A model generated the notes under the pieces. It did not search any database and was not told the DNA's origin. It was given only the letters and a program-made list of their open reading frames with translations. From UBA7803 sp049454295 (GTDB lineage: Bacteria > Pseudomonadota > Gammaproteobacteria > Pseudomonadales > Azotimanducaceae), in NCBI GenBank assembly GCA_049454295.1, contig JBMTYG010000013.1:1-40782 (forward strand): a stretch of DNA of 40,782 nt, read 5' to 3'. Made by a program: the position numbers and the translations under genes. This document shows, piece after piece, positions 7,139 to 14,381 of the stretch (positions are counted from its first letter, which is position 1; the number at the start of each line of letters is the position of its first letter).

Positions 7139-7825
7139 TTACCAGGGGTGGATCTCTCCGTTCCACTTGTAGAATTTGCCGGAGTCCGCTTTGTCCATGC
7201 CTGCGATCACCGCGCGAATGCCCGAGGCGCTTTCCTCAACGGTGAGCTGCGCGTGTGGACCGCCCATGTCTGTCTTGACCCAGCCGGGGTGCATAAGGGC
7301 AACGGTGATTGGCTCATTTTTCCAGTCAATTGCGAGCACCTGAGCCACCTTGCTCAGCGCCGCCTTGGTGGTCGAATAGATCAGCATGCCGCCCATGGGC
7401 CAGGTCGACGCCGCCAGCTGGCTGGTTACGTTCATGAGCTTGCCATTGCCGGAGGCTGCCAGATTGGATTTGAAGCTGCGCGCCACGATCAGCGGTGCAA
7501 TGGTGTTGATGTTCAGCGTGGCGTGCCAGTCGTCGAGATCCACGTCGTCGATGCCTTGCTTTGCGCCACCGGCCACGCCGGCGTTGTTGATGACAATGTC
7601 GATTGCGCCATCGCCAATGCGGCCGCGGGCTGCCGTGATCGAGGCGAAATCAGCCATGTCCATCTGCTCGATGGTCAGGCGGTCCTGGCTTGGCAGTTCG
7701 CGCAACGCATCGGCGCGAGCCGGATCGCGCACGCAGGCAATCACGCGCGCGCCATCGGCCAGATACTGACGAACCATTTCTAGACCGATGCCCCGATTGG
7801 CGCCGGTGATGAGTACGGTCTGCAT
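7139..7825 (-). CDS. Short-chain dehydrogenase/reductase, C-factor/sniffer-like
   Basis: 228 residues. TGANRGIG (7-14), NNAG (80-83), Ser135, Tyr150 and Lys154 (YSTTKAALSKV) form the SDR active site. The TGANRGIGLEMVRQYLADG opening and HPGWVKTDMGGPHA segment resemble the C-factor / carbonyl-reductase subgroup. The ATG is preceded by AGGGGAG; an upstream in-frame start at 7885 lacks a ribosome site. It is read together with the SDR 42 bases downstream. Confidence 0.9.
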   Translation of the reverse strand: MQTVLITGANRGIGLEMVRQYLADGARVIACVRDPARADALRELPSQDRLTIEQMDMADFASITAARGRIGDGAIDIVINNAGVAGGAKQGIDDVDLDDWHATLNINTIAPLIVARSFKSNLAASGNGKLMNVTSQLAASTWPMGGMLIYSTTKAALSKVAQVLAIDWKNEPITVALMHPGWVKTDMGGPHAQLTVEESASGIRAVIAGMDKADSGKFYKWNGEIHPW

Positions 7826-7856
7826 AGTGTTTGCTCCCCTAGTCGCAGTCGACCGG

Positions 7857-7885
7857 ATTGAACCTGAAGGCGGCGCTACATTCAA
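7857..7885 (-). promoter_or_regulatory. Candidate sigma-70 promoter for the minus-strand SDR run
   Basis: On the minus strand TTGAAT (7885-7880), a 17-base spacer and TTCAAT (7862-7857) stand about 30 bases upstream of the ATG at 7825. Each hexamer matches the sigma-70 consensus at four of six bases. ACATTCAATGT (7878-7888), a 5-bp-arm palindrome, overlaps the -35 box and could be an operator. Confidence 0.3.
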
Positions 7886-7928
7886 TGTTGATGGTTAGCC
7901 GCAGTGAAGTGACAAGCCGCAGCCCGCT

Positions 7929-7954
7929 ATCGCCGCGGGGCACTCCGTGGCGAT
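7929..7954 (-). terminator. Stem-loop after the SnoaL-like gene, possible terminator
   Basis: Ten-pair stem with one mismatch: ATCGCCGCGG (7929-7938) and CCGTGGCGAT (7945-7954), loop of six. It lies about 50 bases beyond the stop of the SnoaL-like gene ending at 8005 and before the candidate promoter of the next gene. No T-run follows on either strand, so it is not a textbook intrinsic terminator. Confidence 0.35.
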
Positions 7955-8004
7955 CGCAGCCTGAGGCGTCGGGCTCCGCGCTGGTCGGTCGCGGGGCGTT
8001 GGCG

Positions 8005-8442
8005 TCAGAACTGGCGCGTACCCCGAGCCACCAGCTCATGACGTACGATCTTCCAGCCGTCCGCGGTGCGCTGCATATCGCTGCGGTAGGTTGCCCAGAG
8101 CACGAGGATCTCGCCTGCGGGATCTTTCAGATAATGCAGCGCCTGAACGTCGGTGCGGCAGCTCGCGCGATCGCCGTTCACGGTGGCTAGCTGCGGTCCG
8201 AGCATGTGCTGGGTTGGGCCGTACTGTTCGAGCGCGCGTTTGACGTAGCTGACCCAGGCGTCACGCCCTTCGTAGGTGTTCGCACCAAAGCCAACCACTT
8301 GAACGTTTTCGTCGAAGCAAGAGGCATACATGTCGAAGTCGCGTTCATCGACGCCGGCTGCATAGCGCAGCATCACGTCCTGCAGGGCAATACGGTCGGC
8401 GGCCCAGGCGCCCGAGCCCTCGGCGTGCGTGGAATTAGTCAT
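8005..8442 (-). CDS. SnoaL-like / NTF2-like family protein
   Basis: 145 residues. ADRIALQDVMLRYAAGVDERDFDMYASCFDENVQVVGFG is the typical SnoaL_4 start, and SCRTDVQALHYL and VLWATYRSDMQRTADGWKIVRHELVARGT match the later strands. Same fold as the SnoaL-like protein ending at 5805 but clearly diverged. The ATG is preceded by GGGGGGAG. It diverges from the SDR at 8554, with a 111-base shared control region. Confidence 0.87.
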   Translation of the reverse strand: MTNSTHAEGSGAWAADRIALQDVMLRYAAGVDERDFDMYASCFDENVQVVGFGANTYEGRDAWVSYVKRALEQYGPTQHMLGPQLATVNGDRASCRTDVQALHYLKDPAGEILVLWATYRSDMQRTADGWKIVRHELVARGTRQF

Positions 8443-8553
8443 GATCAGCTCCCCCCAAGTGTCACGATCGTCGATATAACGATACCCGCAACACACTACC
8501 GGATGCACGACAGGATTTGCCATACTCGCGCGCATTCACAGGGGAGTAGCGAC
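8443..8553. promoter_or_regulatory. Divergent control region, SnoaL-like gene / SDR
   Basis: 111 bases between head-to-head genes. It holds both ribosome sites and a small inverted repeat, ATCGT (8467-8471) and ACGAT (8479-8483), around a seven-base spacer, which could be an operator. No convincing -35/-10 pair was found on either strand. Confidence 0.3.
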
Positions 8554-9318
8554 ATGGGGCGAGTACAAGGCAAGGTCACGATTGTCACCGGCGCGGCATC
8601 GGATCCGGGGCTTGGGCGTACGACGGCGCTGACGCTGGCCCGGGAGGGCGCGCGTCTGGTGGTGACCGACGTCAATCTGGAGGGCGCGGAATCTTGTGCC
8701 GCCGCGATTCGTGCGGACGGTGGCGAGGCTGTCGCGCTTAAGCATGACGTGACGCGCGAGGACCAGTGGCAGGCGGTCATGCAGAGCACGCTGGAAACCT
8801 ATGGGCGCCTAGACGTGCTCGTGAACAATGCGGGGATCGCGGTTCTGAAGCCGCTGACAGCGATGTCGCTTGCGGATTGGAACCGTCAGATCGAGGTCAA
8901 CCTCACCAGCGTGTTCTTGGGCTGCAAGTACGGAATGGAAGCGATGCGCCAGAGCGGAGGCGGCTCGATCGTCAACCTGTCTTCAGTGGCAGGGCTGGTC
9001 GGCATGGCGACTTGCGTCGCCTACGGGGCTTCGAAAGGCGGCGTTCGGATTATGTCCAAGTCGATCGCAGTGGAAGGTGCGGTCGATAACATCCGCTGCA
9101 ATTCCGTCCACCCCGGGGTCATCTGGACCAATATGCAGGCCCAAGCGGTGGGGACTCGAGACGCGTCTCAGGTGGCGATGGGTCGCGACCGTATCCCGCT
9201 CGCGCGAGTCGGGCAACCCGAAGACATCGCCAACTGCATTCTCTACCTCGCCTCCGACGAGTCGAACTATGTGACCGGTGCCGAGTTCACCATCGATGCG
9301 GGCATGACCGCGCAGTGA
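8554..9318 (+). CDS. Short-chain dehydrogenase/reductase, hydroxysteroid-dehydrogenase-like
   Basis: 254-residue classical SDR. The cofactor loop is the longer form TGAASDPGLG (12-21), NNAG (91-94), and Ser144, Tyr157 and Lys161 (YGASKGGV) make the active site. Asp39 (VTDVN) favours NAD. The layout NLTSVFLGCKYGMEAM ... SIVNLSSVAGLVG resembles 3-alpha/20-beta hydroxysteroid and cyclohexanol dehydrogenases. ATG with AGGGGAG upstream. The epoxide-hydrolase-like gene follows after 45 bases. Confidence 0.92.
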   Translation: MGRVQGKVTIVTGAASDPGLGRTTALTLAREGARLVVTDVNLEGAESCAAAIRADGGEAVALKHDVTREDQWQAVMQSTLETYGRLDVLVNNAGIAVLKPLTAMSLADWNRQIEVNLTSVFLGCKYGMEAMRQSGGGSIVNLSSVAGLVGMATCVAYGASKGGVRIMSKSIAVEGAVDNIRCNSVHPGVIWTNMQAQAVGTRDASQVAMGRDRIPLARVGQPEDIANCILYLASDESNYVTGAEFTIDAGMTAQ

Positions 9319-9363
9319 CCGGAAGGGTATCGGGCAACGCTGAGTCAGTCAGGAGATAAGAAC

Positions 9364-9738
9364 ATGAGTATGGCAACGGGCAATACGGCGCTGGTGATGG
9401 AATTCATTGATGCCTGGAATCGCCTCGATTGGGACCGGGTCATCGGGCTGCTCGCGGATAACGTGGTCTATCACAACATTCCCATGGACAAGCTTGAGGG
9501 CAAGGCAGCTGCCAGCGCGGCGATTCTCGGCATGCAGCCCACCGCGGTGCAGTGGGATGTCATCAGTATCGCGGAGAACGGTAACAAAGTGCTGACCGAG
9601 CGGCTGGACGCGTTCGATCTGCCGAATGGAAAGCATCTCGTGGTTCCGGTGATGGGGACATTCGAGATCGAAAATGGGCTGATTGTGGCGTGGCGCGATT
9701 ATTTCGATCTGGCGACGTTCATGCGTCAGATGGCTTAA
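9364..9738 (+). CDS. Limonene-1,2-epoxide hydrolase family protein
   Basis: 124-residue NTF2-fold epoxide hydrolase. All five residues of the known Rhodococcus enzyme's active site have counterparts at matching spacing: Tyr36 and Asn38 (VVYHNIP), Arg80 and Asp82 (TERLDAF), and Asp112 (AWRDYFDL). These activate water for one-step epoxide opening. The ATG is preceded by AGGAGA. It likely works with the SDR just upstream, giving a diol that the dehydrogenase oxidises. It ends four bases from the convergent antiporter gene. The substrate could be a terpene, steroid or fatty epoxide. Confidence 0.88.
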   Translation: MSMATGNTALVMEFIDAWNRLDWDRVIGLLADNVVYHNIPMDKLEGKAAASAAILGMQPTAVQWDVISIAENGNKVLTERLDAFDLPNGKHLVVPVMGTFEIENGLIVAWRDYFDLATFMRQMA

Positions 9739-9742
9739 GGCG

Positions 9743-11407
9743 TTAGCGCGCAAGCACCTCGTCGGCCATTCGGTGACCCAGCGCAAATTCCGGGACATAG
9801 GCGCGACACCGTTCTAGCTCCGCGTGAAGTTCGGCGTCTCCAGGGTTTTGCGCGCGAATATAGAGCGCCACCTCGTGGTTGAGGTGGCGAGCGAGAATGG
9901 CTGCGCGGTGAGCGATCACGGGGTCATCGATCGCGATCACGAGCTGCGCTGCATTTTCGACCCGGGCCTCGCGTAGGGTGTCTTCCGCGCCGGCATCGCC
10001 GACCAAGGCGGGTATACCACGGGCGCGCAGAGCCGCGACCGTTTCGGTTCGCGAGTCGACGGCAACGAACGCGCGGCCCGCGCTCGCGAGCCTTTCGACG
10101 ACACTGCTGCCCACTCGCCCGCAGCCCAGGATGATGACGTGGCCCTCATTCAGAGCGTCTGTGCTTTCGGGCGCCAGTTGATTGAGCGGGTCCTGCCGGC
10201 GATCGAGTGTCGAAGCATTGACGGATTGACGCTTGAGCCTCTTCAGCAGCGGTTCTGCCAAGCGGAACAGTGCGGGATTCAACGCAATGGAGATCACCGC
10301 CCCGGCGACGACCAGACTTTGTGCCTGCGCAGGGATCAGGTTCAGGGACGTACCGAGCCCTGCGAGAATGAAGGAAAATTCCCCGATCTGGGCAAGACTC
10401 ACGCCGACGGTGATGGCCGTGCCTGCGGGGTAACGCAGCGCAAGCACGAGGGCAATGGCGACCAGGGTCTTGCCGACGATGATGATGAATACCGTGACCG
10501 CGAGCGCAATGGGTGCGCTCCAGAGTATGGCGGGATCGATCAGCATGCCGACGGACACGAAGAACAACACGGCGAACGCATCGCGTAAGGGCAGGGTTTC
10601 TTCGGCGGCGCGCTGACTGAATTCGGACTCTCGCAGCATCATCCCGGCAAAGAACGCGCCCAATGCGAAGGAGACGGAGAACAGCTCCGCCGCGGCGAAG
10701 GCGATGCTGATGGCGACTGCGGTGACTCCAAGGCGAAACAGTTCGGGTGATCCCGTTTCCGCGAGCCACCAGAGCGCTCGTGGCAGAAGGCGCTTGCCGA
10801 CGATGAGCATCATCGCGATGAAGACGGCGATTTTGCCAAGCACGGTCATCAGCGCTGTGAGCGTCGCGCCGGCGTTGCTGTCGGGGGTGTTGGCCAAGGC
10901 GGGAATCAGAACCAGCACGAGCACCATCACCAGGTCTTCGACCACCAGCCACCCCATTGCGATTTGGCCGTTGCCTGTGGCGAGCTGACCATTGCCCTCG
11001 AGTGCGCGCAGCAATACGACCGTGCTTGCGACTGACAGGCACAGACCGAACACCAATCCGGCAGAGATCGACCAGCCCCAGGCCACCGCAGAGAGCGTAC
11101 CGAGCGCAACGGTCACGCTGATCTGCAGCAAAGCGCCGGGCAGGGCGATGGACTTGACCTTGAGCAGATCGTCGACGGAAAAATGAAGTCCGACGCCGAA
11201 CATGAGTAGCATCACGCCGATTTCGGCAAGTTGCCCGGCCAGCGCCTGATCACCCACATAGCCTGGCGTGAACGGACCGATGACGACGCCCGCGAGGAGA
11301 TATCCGAGCAGAGTGGGCAAGCGTAGGCGCGTGGCGATCAGGCCGAGCACCATGGCAACCCCCAATGCCCAGGCGATGGTAGCGATGAGGTTTACATCGT
11401 GGTGCAT
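9743..11407 (-). CDS. ybaL: YbaL-like CPA2 cation:proton antiporter with TrkA-N domain
   Basis: 554-residue inner-membrane antiporter of the Kef family. It starts MHHDVNLIATIAWALGVAMV and continues through about 12 helices with GYLLAGVVIGPFTPG, LAEIGVMLLMFGVGLHFSVDDL and GQIAMGWLVVEDLVM, all near-identical in pattern to E. coli YbaL. A cytosolic TrkA-N (RCK) domain follows at about 420 (VIILGCGRVGSSVVERL, a GxGxxG fold) and senses nucleotide. The ATG was chosen over an upstream frame to 11515 because the family starts there. Last gene of the sulfatase / hydrolase / antiporter run. Confidence 0.9.
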   Translation of the reverse strand: MHHDVNLIATIAWALGVAMVLGLIATRLRLPTLLGYLLAGVVIGPFTPGYVGDQALAGQLAEIGVMLLMFGVGLHFSVDDLLKVKSIALPGALLQISVTVALGTLSAVAWGWSISAGLVFGLCLSVASTVVLLRALEGNGQLATGNGQIAMGWLVVEDLVMVLVLVLIPALANTPDSNAGATLTALMTVLGKIAVFIAMMLIVGKRLLPRALWWLAETGSPELFRLGVTAVAISIAFAAAELFSVSFALGAFFAGMMLRESEFSQRAAEETLPLRDAFAVLFFVSVGMLIDPAILWSAPIALAVTVFIIIVGKTLVAIALVLALRYPAGTAITVGVSLAQIGEFSFILAGLGTSLNLIPAQAQSLVVAGAVISIALNPALFRLAEPLLKRLKRQSVNASTLDRRQDPLNQLAPESTDALNEGHVIILGCGRVGSSVVERLASAGRAFVAVDSRTETVAALRARGIPALVGDAGAEDTLREARVENAAQLVIAIDDPVIAHRAAILARHLNHEVALYIRAQNPGDAELHAELERCRAYVPEFALGHRMADEVLAR

Positions 11408-11444
11408 GGCTTGAGGGTCCCCAGAGTTTTGTTGAGCGTGCGGT

Positions 11445-12518
11445 TCAGCGCAGCTCTGACACATCGACGCGCGTGTCATTGGCAGGCAGTGATACCAGCG
11501 TGCCGTCGCGCGCAACGACAGTGCTTCCAGACCAAACTTCGTCGACCCCGTCGAGGAATGCCGACTCCGCGCCGGGTAACCGCAGTGGCGGCACGATGTG
11601 GTGCAGCACGAGGACTCTCACCTCGGCGGCTGCGGCGACACCCGCCGCATCGCGCGGCGAGGCGTGGTAGTCAACGATGTCGGCAGCGATACGGGCAATT
11701 CGCGGCTGTCCGACTGTCTCTGCTGCCGTTTGGAGACGCGCAGCCAGCGCGGGAGCCAAGGCTTCGTGAATCAAGACGTCGGCGCCCCGCGCGAGCGTCG
11801 TCATTTCCGGAATAAGCGCCGTGTCGCCGCTGATCACCACGCTGCGCCCGGCATGGCTGACCCGATAGCCTACGGCCGGTTCGACCGGGGCATGGTCCAC
11901 CGCGAACGCCTCGATTCGAAGTGCGCCATCATCGATGACCGTGACCGTCGCGCCGCGTCCAGGAAGCGCGAATGGCAGCGCCGTCATTCCCGCGCCTGCC
12001 CGTGGAGCTACCGCCGCGCCGTGGTGGGCGCTGCGGTATTCGGCATCGGCGGCGTAGGCGAGGTTGAACCCTGCGACAACCTGGTCGACGCCATCGGGGC
12101 CGTGCACGGGCAGGGGTGTCGTGTGCGCGCCACCAACCCAGCGCTGCATCGCGAGTTCGCCGAGGCCGTCAATGTGGTCGGAGTGAAAGTGGGTGAGCAA
12201 TACGGCTTCGATCCGACCGGGCGGAAAGCCCAGCTGCAGCAGATTACGAACGCCGTTCGTCCCCGCATCGATCACGACGATCCGATCACCCGCAATCAGA
12301 CCCAGGCAGGGTCCGCTGCGCGCGGGATCCGGCATGGGACCGCCCGCGCCGCAGAACAGCACATGCAGTCCAGGACCGAGCGCGGCGATCTGGTCTCGTG
12401 CGAGCGACTGCTCCGCCAGTCGCGTGAGCAGAAATGTTGCGATCTCGGCGCGGAACGCAAACGTTGCGCCGCTTGTCAAGACTAGAAGCGCGAACAGGTA
12501 CGGCGCACTGCGTCGCAT
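11445..12518 (-). CDS. Exported metallo-beta-lactamase-fold hydrolase
   Basis: 357 residues. An N-terminal signal or anchor (about residues 4-22) is followed by an RNase Z/arylsulfatase-like MBL domain: FCGAGGPMPDPARSGPCLGL, then the zinc motif THFHSDHIDGL (His110, His112, Asp114, His115), GDTALIPEM (metal Asp) and VLHHIVPP (final His). Export rules out tRNA processing; secreted relatives include arylsulfatases, phosphodiesterases and lactonases. ATG with AAGGAGAAAG upstream. It lies 28 bases after the sulfatase and 37 before the antiporter, so the three are probably one operon. Confidence 0.88.
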   Translation of the reverse strand: MRRSAPYLFALLVLTSGATFAFRAEIATFLLTRLAEQSLARDQIAALGPGLHVLFCGAGGPMPDPARSGPCLGLIAGDRIVVIDAGTNGVRNLLQLGFPPGRIEAVLLTHFHSDHIDGLGELAMQRWVGGAHTTPLPVHGPDGVDQVVAGFNLAYAADAEYRSAHHGAAVAPRAGAGMTALPFALPGRGATVTVIDDGALRIEAFAVDHAPVEPAVGYRVSHAGRSVVISGDTALIPEMTTLARGADVLIHEALAPALAARLQTAAETVGQPRIARIAADIVDYHASPRDAAGVAAAAEVRVLVLHHIVPPLRLPGAESAFLDGVDEVWSGSTVVARDGTLVSLPANDTRVDVSELR

Positions 12519-12546
12519 TGATCTTTCTCCTTGTGCGCGTTCGCGG

Positions 12547-14223
12547 TTAGTTCGGGACGTAGACGTAGGTGTCCGAGGGGTCCTGCGCGTCTTCGCCAGT
12601 TTTGTCGATGAAGATGGGTACTTCGAGCGTTGCGGGCCAAGCCGGCGGGGATTGCTCTGCGTTATGCGCATCGAGCAGCGCTGTGAGCTCGTCGACCCGA
12701 CCGGGCTGCGCACTACTCAGGTCGCGCTGCTCTGTCGGATCGTTCGCGAGATCATGCAGCCAGATTCGTTCGGGTCGCTCCGAGCGCTGCAGCTTCCATC
12801 GTTCCGTGCGGACAGCCTGGTAATGCCCGCTGCGCCAAAACAACGCGTTGTGGGGGGGCGTTGCCGGTCTGGATGCCGTCTGCTCCGTGGTGATCCAGGG
12901 CATCAGGTTCACGCCGTCGAGGGTGCGATCCGTGGGCATTGTGCCGCCCGCCGCCGCCACAGCCGTTGCAAAGATATCGAAGTGGTGCACCGGATCGACC
13001 ATTTGGGTCCCTGCGGCGATGCGGGAGGGCCAGCGCATAAAGAAGGGTACTTTTATCCCGCCCTCGAAGAAGCTCAGCTTGAAACCGCGGTAGGGTTGGT
13101 TGACCCCTGGAATACCGATGTAGCCGGCACCTCCGTTGTCCGAGGTAAAGATCACCAGCGTGTCGTTCTCAAGACCCTGCGTTCGCAGCGCTTCGAGCAC
13201 ACGTCCCACGCTGCGATCCAGCGATCGCACCATGGCGGCGTAGACCCGCTCTCGCGGTTGGGTGATGTGGGGCAGCGCATCATAGTCAGAGCGGAGCGCC
13301 TGTAGCGGCGTGTGCACCGCCCAATGAGCGAGGTAGAGAAAGAACGGCCGCTCACGATTGGCAGCAATGGCATCGATCGCCGCATCGGTGTAGTAGTCGG
13401 TGATATATCCCGGCGGTGCGAAGCGCGGCCCCCCGTTCCAGCGCGCGGCGTGTCGGAAGGTGGCCCACAGGAACTGGTCGATCGGGTCGAAGTCCTGCCG
13501 CGAATTGACCGCATCTGGATGGTCATCGGGCAGGTACTTGCCGCTCGCCATATCGAGACTCTCGTCAAATCCCTGGGCGAGCGGCCGCGCGGCATCGGTG
13601 TCTCCAAGATGCCATTTACCGATGTGGATCGTGTGATATCCACGGTCTCGAAGTACCTCAGCCAGGGTGATCTCGGAGCCTGGCATGACGAGCTCCGCAA
13701 ATGGCCGTGCAGGCGTAGCGCTCGATGCCGTAGGCAAGTGGATGGGATAAAGATTGCTCGGGTCGCGATTGTGCAGGGCGCTGGTGATCCGCCCCATCGC
13801 GTCGGGCAACGGCGTGAACTCGAACCCGAAGCGGGTGCCGTAGCGACCGGATAGCAGGGCTGCGCGCGAGGGGGCACAGCTGCTGTGTGCTGCATAACCG
13901 TTCGCAAACTCAACGCCCGCAGCCGCGATACCGTCGATATGAGGGGTGGGTACCGTCCCGCCCGCCACGCCGCCATGGCGGGTGATGTCGTTCCAGCCCA
14001 GATCATCCGCGAGGATAAGCACTATGTTTGGCGGGCGCGGTGCGCCGGAAGGGTTTCCCGGTATCGGGCGGGCCCACTCGATCGCCTTCGTAGGCTGGAT
14101 CGGATCGCGCCAGTCGGTCAGCCAGCCGGGAATGAAGAGCGCATAACGTGACAACGTGATCCCGATAGCGACGACGATCACAGCGCCGACGCTGACCCAC
14201 GCCAATACCCGTCTAAGCTTCAT
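12547..14223 (-). CDS. Type I sulfatase (formylglycine-dependent), membrane-anchored or exported
   Basis: 558-residue arylsulfatase-family enzyme. An N-terminal hydrophobic segment (about 6-30) directs it to the periplasm. The alkaline-phosphatase-fold core starts NIVLILADDLGWND (metal Asp73 and Asp74). The modification site is CAPSR at Cys116, the C-x-P-x-R motif turned into formylglycine by a maturation enzyme not seen in this window. IGKWHLGDTD and FTSDNGG supply further metal and sulfate ligands. The substrate could be a sulfated sterol, polysaccharide or aryl ester. ATG with AGGGGGC upstream. It diverges from isocitrate lyase. Confidence 0.93.
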   Translation of the reverse strand: MKLRRVLAWVSVGAVIVVAIGITLSRYALFIPGWLTDWRDPIQPTKAIEWARPIPGNPSGAPRPPNIVLILADDLGWNDITRHGGVAGGTVPTPHIDGIAAAGVEFANGYAAHSSCAPSRAALLSGRYGTRFGFEFTPLPDAMGRITSALHNRDPSNLYPIHLPTASSATPARPFAELVMPGSEITLAEVLRDRGYHTIHIGKWHLGDTDAARPLAQGFDESLDMASGKYLPDDHPDAVNSRQDFDPIDQFLWATFRHAARWNGGPRFAPPGYITDYYTDAAIDAIAANRERPFFLYLAHWAVHTPLQALRSDYDALPHITQPRERVYAAMVRSLDRSVGRVLEALRTQGLENDTLVIFTSDNGGAGYIGIPGVNQPYRGFKLSFFEGGIKVPFFMRWPSRIAAGTQMVDPVHHFDIFATAVAAAGGTMPTDRTLDGVNLMPWITTEQTASRPATPPHNALFWRSGHYQAVRTERWKLQRSERPERIWLHDLANDPTEQRDLSSAQPGRVDELTALLDAHNAEQSPPAWPATLEVPIFIDKTGEDAQDPSDTYVYVPN

Positions 14224-14278
14224 GCGGCGCCCCCTGATCGAATTCCGATGGTCAGGGATCGCCGCCATTCGATGCAAC

Positions 14279-14310
14279 CTATTCTTGTTGAGAATCTATT
14301 GGTTGTTAGA
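14279..14310 (+). promoter_or_regulatory. AT-rich promoter region of isocitrate lyase with a tandem 15-bp repeat
   Basis: The 158-base gap between the divergent sulfatase and isocitrate lyase genes has an AT-rich core. CTATTCTTGTTGAGA (14279-14293) and CTATTGGTTGTTAGA (14296-14310) are near copies 17 bases apart, and ATTCT/AGAAT (14281-14295) forms a small palindrome in the first. TTGAGA with TATTCC 17 bases on is a weak -35/-10 candidate. The repeats look like two binding sites for a regulator, but none is identified. Confidence 0.35.
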
Positions 14311-14381
14311 TATTCCATTTTTTTGAATTGGCGCCGCTGCTAAGGTGCGCGCCCATTGCACCGGGTGACCAAGGAGTGTCC

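Noticed and set aside
6572..7783. Long plus-strand open frame of about 400 codons
   Set aside because: It is antisense to two clear SDR genes with intact catalytic motifs; its residues show no recognisable fold and are typical of GC-rich shadow frames.
10146..11042. Minus-strand open frame rich in Arg and His
   Set aside because: Out-of-frame shadow of the antiporter gene; composition is artefactual.
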